Positions 26,055 to 35,881 are shown, counted from the stretch's first letter. The stretch is DNA of 64,000 bases from Mariniflexile sp. TRM1-10 (GCF_003425985.1 NZ_CP022985.1:4572001-4636000), one strand, 5' to 3'. Numbers and translations: made by a program. Notes: generated by a model not told the origin, from the letters alone.

Positions 26055-27263
26055 ATGCAAAAATCACAGACCTTCAAATTCGAATTTGTTACTTTAATGG
26101 CCTCTTTAATGTCTATTGTAGCACTGTCTATTGATGCGCTGTTGCCTGCTTTGCCAGATATTGGCACAACACTGCATATAACCAACCCAAACGATAACCA
26201 ATTGCTTATTACCATGATTTTTTTAGGTTTGGGGTTCGGACAACTCATTTTTGGTCCCTTATCAGATAGCTTTGGTAGAAAACCTATTGTCTTTATTGGC
26301 TTCATCGTTTTTATAATTGCTAGCATTATTTGTGTTACTACCAAAAGTTTTGAGGTGATGATTATTGGTAGAATATTGCAGGGCATCGGATTATCATCTC
26401 CCAGAAGTTTAAGCATTTCTATGGTAAGAGATTCTTATAGTGGCGATTATATGGCTAAAATAGTATCTATCGTGGTGATGTTTTTTATATTAGTTCCTGT
26501 AATTGCACCGACTTTAGGCACTTTTTTCCTTTACTTTTTTAATTGGGAAGCCATTTTTTATTTTAATCTGGTCATCGGAATATTAATTATGTTTTGGTTT
26601 TGGAAACGCCAACCTGAAACGCTTCCTAAGGAAAAACGCATCAAATTTACTTCCCATTTATTTACAAATGGTATCAAAGAGTTTTTTAAATACCCTGAAG
26701 CCATTGCTTATACCTTAGTTTCAGGCTTTATAACCGGGTCTTTTATGGTGTATTTAAGTACCTCTCAACAAATTTTTGAAAGTCAGTACCATTTAGCAGA
26801 CATGTTTCCGTATATCTTCGCAAGTTTAGCAATCTCTATTGGGCTGGCTACTTATTTAAACAGCACCTTGGTTGTTAAATTCGGCATGAGGCGTATTGGC
26901 TTCATGGCAACTATTGCCTACTGTATTGTTTCAATTTTATATGTTATGTTATTCTGGTCTGGAAACAACCCAAGCATCTATGTTTTAGTGGGATTTTTTG
27001 CATTGCAATTTTTTGCAGTGGGATTTCTATTTGGAAATTTAAGAGCTTTAGCTATGCAACCTTTAGGACATATAGCCGGTATTGGAGCTGCTTTAAACGG
27101 ATTTATTTCTACAGTTATGGCGGTTCCCATAGCCAATTACATAGGTAGTTTTGTTAAAATATCGGTTCTACCTCTGTTTATGGGGTTTTCTGTTTTTGGA
27201 ATCCTGTCACTGCTTGTGTTTCTATTTCTAAAAAACCAAAAACGTGCCGTGAGTTTAGCTTAG
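26055..27263 (+). CDS. MFS drug-resistance-type transporter (Bcr/CflA family)
   Basis: Major facilitator superfamily inner-membrane exporter of about 402 residues with 12 predicted helices. Seen: helix 1 with DALLPALPDIG, the MFS motif A GQLIFGPLSDSFGRKPIV between helices 2 and 3, RILQGIG in helix 4, and GNLRALAMQPLGHIAG late, all typical of Bcr/CflA efflux proteins. The substrate is unknown. The ATG at 26055 is used instead of 26022, because the latter lies in the arm of the palindromic element and homologues start close to the first helix. TATTTTTG at 26043-26050 would be a -7 box giving a nearly leaderless message. Confidence 0.9.
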   Translation: MQKSQTFKFEFVTLMASLMSIVALSIDALLPALPDIGTTLHITNPNDNQLLITMIFLGLGFGQLIFGPLSDSFGRKPIVFIGFIVFIIASIICVTTKSFEVMIIGRILQGIGLSSPRSLSISMVRDSYSGDYMAKIVSIVVMFFILVPVIAPTLGTFFLYFFNWEAIFYFNLVIGILIMFWFWKRQPETLPKEKRIKFTSHLFTNGIKEFFKYPEAIAYTLVSGFITGSFMVYLSTSQQIFESQYHLADMFPYIFASLAISIGLATYLNSTLVVKFGMRRIGFMATIAYCIVSILYVMLFWSGNNPSIYVLVGFFALQFFAVGFLFGNLRALAMQPLGHIAGIGAALNGFISTVMAVPIANYIGSFVKISVLPLFMGFSVFGILSLLVFLFLKNQKRAVSLA

Positions 27264-27525
27264 TCTAGTTATATATTAACCTTCAAAATGTTTTACCCTT
27301 CCGTCTTTAAATCTTATCTGATTTAAATCCACCTTCCCTTAAAAAAGGGAAGGAGCCATTTGTAACTTCAATTTATAGGCAGATATGATTATAATATTTA
27401 CTGCCTTTTAAATTCTCCTCCTTTAAAAGGAGGAGTGGATTCGGTTTCAGCGAAAGAAACCGAAGACGAGGTGGTTTTTGCCTGAATTCGATTGTTATTT
27501 AGTTTTAGAGGACATACTGCAAGGT
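27264..27525. other. Convergent gap with two hairpins
   Basis: Between the MFS gene and the DinB gene. CCTTCCCTT-aaa-AAAGGGAAGG at about 27330-27352 and CTCCTCCTTT-AAAAGGAGGAG at about 27414-27434 form hairpins. They are followed by a common flavobacterial repeat (cggtttcagcgaaagaaaccg). They can terminate both converging transcripts. Confidence 0.55.
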
Positions 27526-28044
27526 TTACAAATACCGCTCTTTTATAATATTAATATGCCATTGATTGTGCCCTAAAACAATAAACGCAGCAGCTCTTGC
27601 AGACATAGTATTGCCATTCGCATTGCCTAAAAATTGTAAATCTTCATTACTTAAGGAATTTAGCAAGGCTATAAAACTTAGTCGCACGGACTTAAACTCT
27701 TCTACCAACGATTCTATACTTTTATTTTTTGCTTGGGAAGGCGCTATATAATCATCTTGCTCAAAACCCGGCAATGGTGTTTTATCACGTCTTGCTATAC
27801 AAAAACAACGGTACTGAAAAACACGTTCGGTATCTATTAAATGCTGAAAAACTTCTTTAACACGCCATTTTTCTTTCGCATAGGCATAATTTAATTTAAT
27901 AGCAGGAATATGTTGAAAGAAATCAACAACCTCTTTTAAATCTTTATTAAAACCATCAATCAATGTTGTTTCTTTAGGTACCAATGCCAAATAATTAGCA
28001 TAGAACTCACTAAATTCGTTTGGTTTTACTTCTGAAATTTTCAT
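27526..28044 (-). CDS. DinB-family (DUF664-like) protein
   Basis: Four-helix DinB-fold protein of 172 residues. Metal-ligand positions of the fold are visible: FQHLIDTER (first His) and LGHNQWHINII (two His) near the C-terminus. DinB-fold proteins include thiol-dependent S-transferases. Since this organism carries bshB1, a bacillithiol-related transferase is a reasonable but unproven guess. Ends 12 bp after the upstream minus-strand ABC gene start region and is read in the same direction. Confidence 0.87.
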   Translation of the reverse strand: MKISEVKPNEFSEFYANYLALVPKETTLIDGFNKDLKEVVDFFQHIPAIKLNYAYAKEKWRVKEVFQHLIDTERVFQYRCFCIARRDKTPLPGFEQDDYIAPSQAKNKSIESLVEEFKSVRLSFIALLNSLSNEDLQFLGNANGNTMSARAAAFIVLGHNQWHINIIKERYL

Positions 28045-28055
28045 AATAAACTATT

Positions 28056-29828
28056 TTAAATTTTCGCTTGATACGTATATAAGTCATAATATCTGCCTTC
28101 TAGAGCAATCAATTCCTGGTGTGTACCACGTTCTACTATATGACCCGCTTCTATAACCAGTATTTGGTCAGCTTTTTTAATGGTACTCAAACGATGTGCA
28201 ATGACTATCGTCGTTCGGTCTTTTACTAATTCTGATAAACTTTTTTGAATTAGCGCTTCACTTTCTGTATCCAAACTTGAAGTTGCTTCATCTAAGATAA
28301 TGATTTTTGGATTAGCAAGAATAGCACGCGCAATAGCCAAACGTTGACGTTGTCCGCCCGATAATTTAACACCGCGTTCGCCAATCAAAGTATCCAATCC
28401 ATCATCAAACCTGTCGGTAAACTCATTTACATAAGCTGCTTTAACGGCACTTTGCAATTCGCTTTCCGTGGCGTTGGGTCTAGGGAACATGATGTTTTCC
28501 CTAATGGTTCCTTCAAACAAAAATTCATCTTGTAAAACCACGCCTAAATATTGGCGATAGGTACTTAATTTTACTTTAGATAAGTCTTGGTTATCAATAG
28601 TAACTATTCCCGATTTGGGTGTTAAAAAGGTAGCCGACAAGCCAGCAATAGTCGATTTTCCAGATCCCGAACTTCCCACCAATGCTGTTACCGAACCTGC
28701 AGGAGCAGTAAAGTTGATATGATGCAGTACCTCTTTGCCTGCTTCATAAGAAAATGACACATCATTAAATGCAATGTCTCCTTTTATCTCTTTTAGGTGA
28801 ATATGGCGCTGTTTGTTATCTTCTTCCGCAGTCATATTCATAAGCTCTTCGGTTCTGTCCAATCCTGCCAATGCTTCGGTAAGTTGACTACCAATATTGC
28901 TCATTTGTACAATGGGCGCAATCATAAAACCAAGAATTAATGTGAAGAACAGAAAATCACCCGTCGTCATTTCGCCTTGAATCATATAATGACCACCAAT
29001 GCCCATAATCCCTGTGGTGGCAACTCCTATTAGAAATGTTGAAGAACTCGTCATAAAAGCCGTTGCCGTTAAACTCTTTTTTACATTTTGATAGAGTTTA
29101 TCAACCCCTTTTTCGAACACCATTTGTTCTTGCACTTCGGCATTAAATGCTTTTATAACCCGCACACCTGCTAAGGTTTCTGTTAAACGACCTGTTACTT
29201 CGGCATTTATTTTCCCTCGTGTTCTAAAAATAGGACGAATGTATTTAAAGGCTTTAAGGGCAATGTATCCAAAAACCGAAAGTGGTACAAACACAAAAAG
29301 TGTCATCCACGGGTTTATCTTTATTAAAATAATTAGCGAAATTATGGCCGTAAAACTACCACCAACCAATTGCACCAAGCCCGTACCAATTAGGTTTCTA
29401 ACCCCTTCAACATCGCTCATAATGCGCGATACCAATGCCCCTGATTTTGCGTTATCGAAAAAACTAATGGGCAGCGATAAGACCTTTTTTTGAACCTGTG
29501 CTCGTAATTCGCTTATTAAATACTGCGCTTGTACACTTAAAATACGTGTTAATAAAAACGAGGTGACTGCTTGTACCAAAATAGCCGTTAACACAATAGC
29601 AATTAAGATATAAAGTTGGGAGTAATCTTTATTTGGTATCACTTCATCCAACAATACTTTACTTTGCCATGGTAAAATTAACCCGGATATACTTTTAATC
29701 ACTATTAAAAACAACCCGATAAAAACCAGATTGCGCCGAGGCCAAATAATGGTTTTAAAGGCTTGCGCCATAGTTACTTTGGGTTTTGTTTTATCTGGAT
29801 TCTTTGGGTACGCTTTTAGGTGTTGCAT
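28056..29828 (-). CDS. ABC exporter, fused permease and ATPase (MsbA-like)
   Basis: Half-transporter of 590 residues. An N-terminal six-helix membrane domain (about residues 35-320, including the coupling region RIMSDVEGVRNLIGTGLVQL) is joined to an ATPase domain (about 350-590). The ATPase has Walker A GSSGSGKST, the Q loop, signature LSGGQRQRLAIARA, Walker B IIILDEATSSLD and H loop IAHRLSTI. It works as a homodimer in the inner membrane. The sequence is closest to lipid/multidrug exporters, but the substrate is unknown. The DinB gene follows closely in the same direction. Confidence 0.93.
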   Translation of the reverse strand: MQHLKAYPKNPDKTKPKVTMAQAFKTIIWPRRNLVFIGLFLIVIKSISGLILPWQSKVLLDEVIPNKDYSQLYILIAIVLTAILVQAVTSFLLTRILSVQAQYLISELRAQVQKKVLSLPISFFDNAKSGALVSRIMSDVEGVRNLIGTGLVQLVGGSFTAIISLIILIKINPWMTLFVFVPLSVFGYIALKAFKYIRPIFRTRGKINAEVTGRLTETLAGVRVIKAFNAEVQEQMVFEKGVDKLYQNVKKSLTATAFMTSSSTFLIGVATTGIMGIGGHYMIQGEMTTGDFLFFTLILGFMIAPIVQMSNIGSQLTEALAGLDRTEELMNMTAEEDNKQRHIHLKEIKGDIAFNDVSFSYEAGKEVLHHINFTAPAGSVTALVGSSGSGKSTIAGLSATFLTPKSGIVTIDNQDLSKVKLSTYRQYLGVVLQDEFLFEGTIRENIMFPRPNATESELQSAVKAAYVNEFTDRFDDGLDTLIGERGVKLSGGQRQRLAIARAILANPKIIILDEATSSLDTESEALIQKSLSELVKDRTTIVIAHRLSTIKKADQILVIEAGHIVERGTHQELIALEGRYYDLYTYQAKI

Positions 29829-29875
29829 TATAGATAGCTTGTAATAAAATGAGTGGTAAAAATAACTATTCTAAA

Positions 29876-29905
29876 TAAAAAACCACTTAAATAAAGTGGT
29901 CTTGA
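29876..29905 (-). terminator. Terminator behind the small basic protein gene
   Basis: On the minus strand AAGACCACTTtattTAAGTGGTTTTTTAT forms a stem followed by a T-run, 28 bp after the stop of the small gene at 29933 and before the ABC gene start. Confidence 0.7.
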
Positions 29906-29932
29906 TGTTAAATTATTAAAGTGATTTAAACT

Positions 29933-30037
29933 TTAAGTGCGTTTTGCTTTTTTTGAAAGTTTCGCTGCTTTCTTTTCTTTTGGTGTTAAAAGGGGTTCCT
30001 TTTTAACCGTTTTCTTAGCGTCATGTGATTTTGCCAT
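29933..30037 (-). CDS. Small lysine-rich basic protein (34 residues)
   Basis: A complete short ORF begins MAKSHDAKKTVKKEPLLTPK and ends in a stretch of Lys/Ala-rich residues (KKAAKLSKKAKRT). It lies 27 bp after the alcohol dehydrogenase stop, in the same direction, and is followed by a terminator hairpin, which supports a real transcription unit. The composition suggests nucleic-acid binding or an unstructured tail-like peptide. I recall similar short proteins in flavobacteria but cannot verify this. It is too short to be assigned to a family. Confidence 0.6.
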   Translation of the reverse strand: MAKSHDAKKTVKKEPLLTPKEKKAAKLSKKAKRT

Positions 30038-30064
30038 AGTGAGTCATTTTTAATTAATCAATTT

Positions 30065-31072
30065 TTATGCTTTTAGTACAATTCTAAATCGAGCTTTGCC
30101 ATCTTCCAAATGTTTTATGGCTTTGTTAACGTCTTCCATTTTAAATTCTTCCACCGTAGGATATATATTGTGTCTAACACAAAACTCTAACATTTTTTTG
30201 GTTAAAGCAATACTTCCTATGGGACTTCCTCCTACCGATTTTTCACCCATAATTAAGCTAAACGCTGGAATAGCCATAGGTTCTAAAACGGCACCCACAG
30301 TATGCAATTTACCTTGGGGTGCTAAAGTAGTTAAAAAAGAATTCCAATCAAGTGATACATTGGTCGTGTTTAAAATAAAATTTAATGTGCCCGCAATACC
30401 TTCCAAAGCTTCTGGTTTTGTTGAATCGACCACATGGTGCGCACCCATTTTTAAAATCACTTCTTTTTTATTTGGGTTGGAACTAAAAGCTGTGACCTCG
30501 CAACCCCAAGCTTTTAAAAACTTAATAGCCATATGCCCCAGTCCGCCAACACCTATCACACCTACTTTATCGGTTGGTTTTACACCAGACAACACGATGG
30601 GGTTAAAAACAGTAATACCACCGCAAAATAAAGGGCCTGCTTTTGCCATATCCAACCCTTTAGGTAATGGAATAACCCACGACCAATGCCCTCGCACCAC
30701 ATCGGAAAATCCACCATGGCGTCCTACAATAGTGGCTTGTGAACTCCCACACAAATGCTGGTTGCCTTCTAAACATTGGTTACAATGCATACAAGCACTG
30801 GAACTCCATCCCATGCCAACTTTGTCACCGATTTTTAAACCTTTAACATCACTACCTAACACTATAACCTCACCAACAATTTCATGACCGGGAACCAACG
30901 GAAATTGGCTCATGCCCCAATCGTTTTTAATCATACTTAAATCAGAATGACAAATACCACAGTAATGCACTTTAATATCGACTTCTTCCTTGCCTATTTT
31001 GGGCAATTCATATTGAAATTTTTCTAGTATTGCACCTGCTTCTTTCGCAGCATACGCATTAATTTTTTTCAT
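30065..31072 (-). CDS. Zinc-dependent NAD(P) alcohol dehydrogenase (YahK/cinnamyl type)
   Basis: Cytoplasmic medium-chain dehydrogenase of 335 residues that reduces aldehydes or oxidises alcohols with NAD(P). Seen: the catalytic zinc ligands in HYCGICHSDL and PGHEIVGEV, the structural zinc Cys set in SACMHCNQCLEGNQHLCG, the Rossmann motif GVGGLGHMAIK near residue 180, and GMGWSS typical of the YahK/cinnamyl-alcohol group. Start at 31072 with normal N-terminus. The substrate range in this group is broad. The small basic protein gene follows in the same transcript. Confidence 0.93.
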   Translation of the reverse strand: MKKINAYAAKEAGAILEKFQYELPKIGKEEVDIKVHYCGICHSDLSMIKNDWGMSQFPLVPGHEIVGEVIVLGSDVKGLKIGDKVGMGWSSSACMHCNQCLEGNQHLCGSSQATIVGRHGGFSDVVRGHWSWVIPLPKGLDMAKAGPLFCGGITVFNPIVLSGVKPTDKVGVIGVGGLGHMAIKFLKAWGCEVTAFSSNPNKKEVILKMGAHHVVDSTKPEALEGIAGTLNFILNTTNVSLDWNSFLTTLAPQGKLHTVGAVLEPMAIPAFSLIMGEKSVGGSPIGSIALTKKMLEFCVRHNIYPTVEEFKMEDVNKAIKHLEDGKARFRIVLKA

Positions 31073-31286
31073 ATGTTGATAATTATTTGTTTTTTAATGG
31101 TCATATGGTATCGCTTTATTTTCATTGGTGTTTGGGTTTCCAAATCATGGCGATTTCATAATTTCTATATTAAATTATTGCTTATGAAGATACGAAAACC
31201 TACATTAATAAATATAACTAAAGAAGCGAAATTAAACTTCATATTTTATTAAATTTACAATCTAAATTTTAATTAAATTAAACATT

Positions 31287-31901
31287 ATGAAAATTCTGGC
31301 TATCGGAAAAAACTACGTAAGTAACAAAGAAGAAATTAGTGGCAATAAAACAGGCAATCAAATTATATTTTCCAAGCCGGAATCGAGTCTTGTAAGAGAT
31401 AATAAAGATGTGGTTTATCCTAGCTTTACCAATCAATTGAATTATGAAATTGAATTGGTTATCAAAATTGGTAAAAAAGGAAAAGACATCAGTTTAGAAG
31501 ATGCCGCTTCATATATATCAGAAATTGGTGTTGGTATCGATTATACCGCTAAAGATGTTTTTAATGCTTGCAGGGAAACTAAAGGCCCTTGGGATTTAGG
31601 TAAAGGTTTTGATGGTGCTGCACCTATTTCTAATTTTAAACCGGTTTCTAACTTTCCTAAATTGGATGACATTAATTTTAATTTAGTTATTAATGGTGAA
31701 GAAAAACAAGTTGGAAACACGTCGTTAATGATTTATACCTTTAGTGATATCATTGCGTTTACTTCAAAATACATGACTTTAGAACCTGGTGATTTAATAT
31801 TTACAGGAACACCTGCCGTGGGCGCTGGTGAAATTTTTAAAGGCGACCACCTCCAGTGTTTTGTTGAAGGTGAATTGCTTTTGGATTTTAAAATGATTTA
31901 A
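31287..31901 (+). CDS. Fumarylacetoacetate hydrolase family protein
   Basis: FAH-superfamily enzyme of 204 residues, the size of the short single-domain members (acylpyruvases or oxaloacetate decarboxylase-like). Seen: the N-terminal MKILAIGKNYVSNKEE, metal-binding and core motifs YEIELVIKIGKKGKDI, DYTAKDVFNACRETKGPWDLGKGFD, and the C-terminal LEPGDLIFTGTPAVGAGEI. Acts on small beta-keto or acylpyruvate acids in the cytoplasm; the exact substrate is not readable. Single gene. Confidence 0.9.
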   Translation: MKILAIGKNYVSNKEEISGNKTGNQIIFSKPESSLVRDNKDVVYPSFTNQLNYEIELVIKIGKKGKDISLEDAASYISEIGVGIDYTAKDVFNACRETKGPWDLGKGFDGAAPISNFKPVSNFPKLDDINFNLVINGEEKQVGNTSLMIYTFSDIIAFTSKYMTLEPGDLIFTGTPAVGAGEIFKGDHLQCFVEGELLLDFKMI

Positions 31902-32119
31902 TGTTTTTTTTGTAGAAGACAGAAGACGGAGGACGGAAGGCAGGAAGCAGGAGATAGAAAAGAAGCTATGAGTCTTTTAAAACTTTTCAACTTTCTAATT
32001 ATCTAAAAAATCTAACCATCTAACTTTCTAACTTACTCAACCTTACAACTTTATAACCTTATAACTTTATAACTTTATAACTCTATAACTCTATAACTTT
32101 ATAACTTTAAAAAAGACGC
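31902..32119. repeat. Low-complexity gap with 8-9-bp tandem repeat
   Basis: A purine-rich run (about 31913-31960) is followed by repeated tctaac-type units and then by TATAACTTT/TATAACTC units at 32045-32109, running to ten bases before the next start codon. Non-coding. The promoter of the DUF294 gene is either inside this tract or upstream of it. Confidence 0.85.
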
Positions 32120-34039
32120 ATGAAGAACTCTATTGCAGAACGTGTTTATGATTTTTTAAAAAACTATCCACCCTTTAATATTTTAAAAGAGGATGATTTG
32201 TTGGAAATCTCGAAACAAGTCTCCATTGTTTACTTAGAAAAAGGTGACACGCTCTTTAAAAAAGGTGATGCGTTTAATGAACACTTCTATATGGTACGGA
32301 ATGGTGCCATTACCTCGTTTCACACCAACACTAACAACGTACAGGAAATAGTTAACATAAGTGATGCCGGCGATATTTTTGGTGTACGTCCACTCATTGC
32401 AAAAGAAGATTACAAACTTACTGCAACGGCCAACGAGGAATCCATTGTATATGCCATTCCTATAGACACCTTTCAATCTGTTACAAGCAATAATGCCAGT
32501 GTTTATAAATTTTTAATTACGGCATTTGCAACCAATGCATACGACCCCTATACGGCCGAAGAAACCGGTAAAATTTTTGCCGATTACATACCCAGCACGT
32601 CACAGGATGTTGTTAGTTTTCAAACGGCTAATTATACTAAAAACCCCATTACATGCGATTTTAAATCGTCGTTAAAAGATGCTGCCATAAAAATGAGTAC
32701 CTATAAAATTGGCTGTATTATCGTTGTAGACGAAGACATAAAACCTGTAGGCATCATTACAAATAGCGATATTAAAAACAAAATTGCAACGGGTTTATTC
32801 TCTATAGAGACACCCGTTTCCAATATTATGAGTTCGCCAGTTATCACCAATAAAAAAGATTTAACGGTAGCCGATGGCCAGTTACAAATGATTAAACATA
32901 ATATAGGGCATTTGTGCATAACCAAAGACGGTACGGTAAACTCTAAGCTCATTGGCGTATTAACACATCATGATGTTTTGGTGACTTTAGGTAACAATCC
33001 TTCGGTTATTCTAAAAGAAATAAAACGTGCCAAACGCAGCAAAAAATTAAGAACTGCCAGACTTAAAGCCAATACGCTTTTAAAAAACTATTTAGAACAA
33101 AATATTCCTATTTCGCACATTATCAAAATCATTTCCCAAATTAATGATGCCGTTACCATTCGTGCGATCGAACTGGCTATAAAAAAAATGCCCACACCGC
33201 CACCAGTAGCTTTTTCTTGGATGTCTATAGGTAGCCAAGGCAGGAAAGAGCAATTGCTTTTTACAGATCAAGATAATGCCATTGTTTTTCAGGATGTTCA
33301 AAAAGAAAACTACCAAGGAACCCAAGCTTATTTTTTAGAATTAGCCAAATTAGTTACCAAATCGTTAAACAAAATCGGATTTGAATACTGCGAAGCCGAT
33401 ATGATGGCGAGTAATATAGAATGGTGCAAATCCATAACAGAATGGAAATTACAATTTGAAAACTGGATTTTAAATCCCGATGAAAAAGCCATTTTATTAG
33501 CCTCCATCTTTTTTGATTACAACTGTGTTTATGGCGATGAAACGCTGGTTGACGAGCTTTCAAACTCTATTTACAAAACATTAAGTAAAACCTCACTCTT
33601 CTTCAAGTTTTTAGGTAGAGATGCCCTTAAAAACCCACCACCACTTGGCTTTTTTAAACAGTTTTTAGTTGAAGAAAGCGGTGAGCAAAAAGACCTTTTT
33701 AATATAAAAAGCAGAGCCTTAATGCCTTTAATAGATGCTGCTAGGTTACTTATTTTAAGCAATAATATAAAAGGCATTAATAATACATCTGAACGTTTTC
33801 AAAAGCTCGCTGAAATAGAACCCAACAATAAAGAACTTTACGAATCGTGTGCGTATGCCTTTAAGGCCTTATTGAAATTTAAAACAAAACAAGGTTTATT
33901 ACATAATAACTCCGGAAAATTTATTGAATTGGAAACGCTTACAAAAGAAGAAAAACTAAAGTTAAGACGTTGTTTTAAACCCATTCAGGAAATTCAGGAG
34001 ACCTTAAAAATGAGATTCGATTTAAAAAACTTTATGTAA
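32120..34039 (+). CDS. cNMP-binding/CBS/DUF294 nucleotidyltransferase-like signalling protein
   Basis: Cytoplasmic regulator of 639 residues with four parts: a cyclic-nucleotide-binding domain (about 10-125), a CBS-domain pair (about 160-290), a DUF294 putative nucleotidyltransferase domain (about 320-460, with SIGSQGRKEQLLFTDQDNAIVF containing the GS...D.D signature), and a helical C-terminal DUF294 domain (about 480-630). In many bacteria this protein is encoded with an ActP-type acetate symporter, DUF4212, a DnaQ-like exonuclease and acetyl-CoA synthetase, as here. By analogy with GlnD-like enzymes it may sense energy state through cNMP or adenylates and modify a partner. The modification target is unknown. 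Confidence 0.9.
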   Translation: MKNSIAERVYDFLKNYPPFNILKEDDLLEISKQVSIVYLEKGDTLFKKGDAFNEHFYMVRNGAITSFHTNTNNVQEIVNISDAGDIFGVRPLIAKEDYKLTATANEESIVYAIPIDTFQSVTSNNASVYKFLITAFATNAYDPYTAEETGKIFADYIPSTSQDVVSFQTANYTKNPITCDFKSSLKDAAIKMSTYKIGCIIVVDEDIKPVGIITNSDIKNKIATGLFSIETPVSNIMSSPVITNKKDLTVADGQLQMIKHNIGHLCITKDGTVNSKLIGVLTHHDVLVTLGNNPSVILKEIKRAKRSKKLRTARLKANTLLKNYLEQNIPISHIIKIISQINDAVTIRAIELAIKKMPTPPPVAFSWMSIGSQGRKEQLLFTDQDNAIVFQDVQKENYQGTQAYFLELAKLVTKSLNKIGFEYCEADMMASNIEWCKSITEWKLQFENWILNPDEKAILLASIFFDYNCVYGDETLVDELSNSIYKTLSKTSLFFKFLGRDALKNPPPLGFFKQFLVEESGEQKDLFNIKSRALMPLIDAARLLILSNNIKGINNTSERFQKLAEIEPNNKELYESCAYAFKALLKFKTKQGLLHNNSGKFIELETLTKEEKLKLRRCFKPIQEIQETLKMRFDLKNFM

Positions 34040-34050
34040 TATAACAACAA

Positions 34051-34713
34051 ATGAATTTTGATTGGTTATTTAAGAAGAGACAAGATTTTCCTGATTTTTG
34101 GAACGATTACATCAACTCTTTTAAAAAAAACAAAAATGTGCCTATTACAAACACACGTTTTGTAGCTTTTGATACCGAAACCACTGGATTCGATAAAAAA
34201 GAAGACCGCATATTATCTATTGGTGCCGTGTCTTTTGTTGGGAAAACCATTCAGGTAAACAACAGTTTGGAACTCTATTTAGACCAAGATGTTTTTAAGC
34301 CCGAAACCGTAAAAATCCATGGGTTAATGAAAACAGGTTCTCAAGAAAAAATATCGGAATTGGAAGCCATAAAAGCCTTTTTATTATATATTAAAAGTGA
34401 TATTTTAGTAGCACATCATGCTAATTTTGATAGAAACATGGTTAATGAAATGCTTTTAAGACACGGCTTGGGCAAGCTAAAAAATAAGTTTATAGACACT
34501 GGTGTTTTGTACAAAAAGTCCATTCATATTATTTATAGGCAAAAAGACAAATCGTATTCGTTAGACGATTTGGCAAAAGAACTAAATGTCCCTACTGTGG
34601 ATCGCCATACCGCTACCGGTGACGCCCTAATAACTGCCTTGGTCTTCTTAAAGACTATCGCCCGATTAAATAAGCACAGGCATTTAAATTGGAGTAATTT
34701 ATTGGACAGGTAA
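34051..34713 (+). CDS. DEDDh 3'-5' exonuclease (DnaQ/PolC-epsilon-like)
   Basis: Exonuclease of 220 residues. Metal-binding residues are clear: FDTETTG (Exo I, Asp and Glu), LVAHHANFDRNM (Exo II, Asp) and DRHTATGDALIT (Exo III, His and Asp), with KIHGLMKTG between. It lacks polymerase or other domains. It begins 11 bp after the DUF294 gene and is surely cotranscribed; the pair is conserved in acetate-uptake loci of many bacteria. A nuclease in this place suggests turnover of a nucleotide signal or RNA, not replication, but that is inference. Confidence 0.9.
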   Translation: MNFDWLFKKRQDFPDFWNDYINSFKKNKNVPITNTRFVAFDTETTGFDKKEDRILSIGAVSFVGKTIQVNNSLELYLDQDVFKPETVKIHGLMKTGSQEKISELEAIKAFLLYIKSDILVAHHANFDRNMVNEMLLRHGLGKLKNKFIDTGVLYKKSIHIIYRQKDKSYSLDDLAKELNVPTVDRHTATGDALITALVFLKTIARLNKHRHLNWSNLLDR

Positions 34714-34939
34714 TCAGTTTATTGATTATTGTTATTTGATAATTGCCAATTGTTAATTGTTAATTGCCAGGCATGATTACCAAAGTATGAATTATGTAAT
34801 TCTTGCTACTAATTATGTAAAATCTCTAGATAGTTCCATAAGTAAATTTGTAAGTGTTATAAAGTTAACACATGAAACACCCTATGAATCATTAATCAAT
34901 TTAGGTGTTTATAAACTCAAATTTAAAAAACATAATACT

Positions 34940-35803
34940 ATGGAAACGGAAACTAAAGGTTACGATTTAACCATACCTGTAAATAATTTTAATTTATCTT
35001 ATGATGATGTTGGTGAAGGAACCATTCCTATTATCTTCTTACATGGTTTTCCCTTCGACAAAACGATGTGGCAGCTTCAGCTTCGCTTTTTTAAAGACTC
35101 ATATCGTTTAATTGCTTGTGACATCAGAGGATTTGGAAAATCAACGGACGAAAAAACATCCTTAAGCATTGATTTGTTTGCTGATGATTTGATACAATTT
35201 ATGGATAAATTAAGCATTGATAAAGCCATTATTTGTGGATTGTCTATGGGAGGATTTATAGCGCTGAATGCCATAAAAAGATTTCCCCAACGCTTTGAGG
35301 CGTTGATTTTATGTGATACACAATGTATTGCCGATACTGCTGAAACAAAAGAAAAACGCTATAAGACTATTGATGAAATAGAAGCTGAGGGAACAGCTAA
35401 TTTCAACGATGGATTTATTAAAAGTGTTTTCCACAAATATTCAATAACAAACAAAAAGGAATTGGTAGAGCAAGTGAGAAACGTTGTATTTGCTAACTCT
35501 GAACATATTATCAAAAAGGGATTGGTAGCACTTGCCGAACGTTCGGAAACCTGCTCCTTTTTGGATAAGATAACCGTTCCAACATTGATTCTCTGCGGTA
35601 GAGAAGATGAAGTAACACCGCTAGCCCAATCGGAATTGATGAAAGCAGCTATTGAAGAATCTGTACTTTGTGTTATTGATAATGCAGGCCATCTATCGAA
35701 TCTTGAACAACCTGAAGAATTCAACATACACCTTCACGATTTCTTAACGACCTTAGACGGCATCAATTATGAGAAAACTAATGGTGAACAAAGGATGGTT
35801 TAA
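34940..35803 (+). CDS. Alpha/beta hydrolase
   Basis: Cytoplasmic alpha/beta hydrolase of 287 residues. Seen: HGFPFDKTMW (oxyanion), DIRGFGKST, nucleophile elbow GLSMGGFIALN, acid in LILCGREDEVTP and catalytic His in DNAGHLSNLEQPEEF. Relatives include 3-oxoadipate enol-lactonase-type and ester hydrolases; the substrate is unknown. The ATG at 34940 (METETKGYDLTIP) is preferred. Earlier in-frame starts at 34757 and 34787 would add unconserved residues. It sits between the exonuclease and the convergent acs gene, so it interrupts the otherwise classical acetate cluster. Confidence 0.88.
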   Translation: METETKGYDLTIPVNNFNLSYDDVGEGTIPIIFLHGFPFDKTMWQLQLRFFKDSYRLIACDIRGFGKSTDEKTSLSIDLFADDLIQFMDKLSIDKAIICGLSMGGFIALNAIKRFPQRFEALILCDTQCIADTAETKEKRYKTIDEIEAEGTANFNDGFIKSVFHKYSITNKKELVEQVRNVVFANSEHIIKKGLVALAERSETCSFLDKITVPTLILCGREDEVTPLAQSELMKAAIEESVLCVIDNAGHLSNLEQPEEFNIHLHDFLTTLDGINYEKTNGEQRMV

Positions 35804-35881
35804 TGAGTATCAGCCTAAAAACTGGTATTATAGAATTTGAAGATTATTAATTATTCATCATCAAACATATAGAAATAATTA

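Noticed and set aside
26003..26416. Minus-strand ORF opposite the MFS gene
   Set aside because: Antisense shadow of the transporter; no independent evidence.
30096..30887. Long open frame on the plus strand opposite the alcohol dehydrogenase
   Set aside because: Antisense shadow of a well-supported gene; its translation shows no family motif and no signal or start context.
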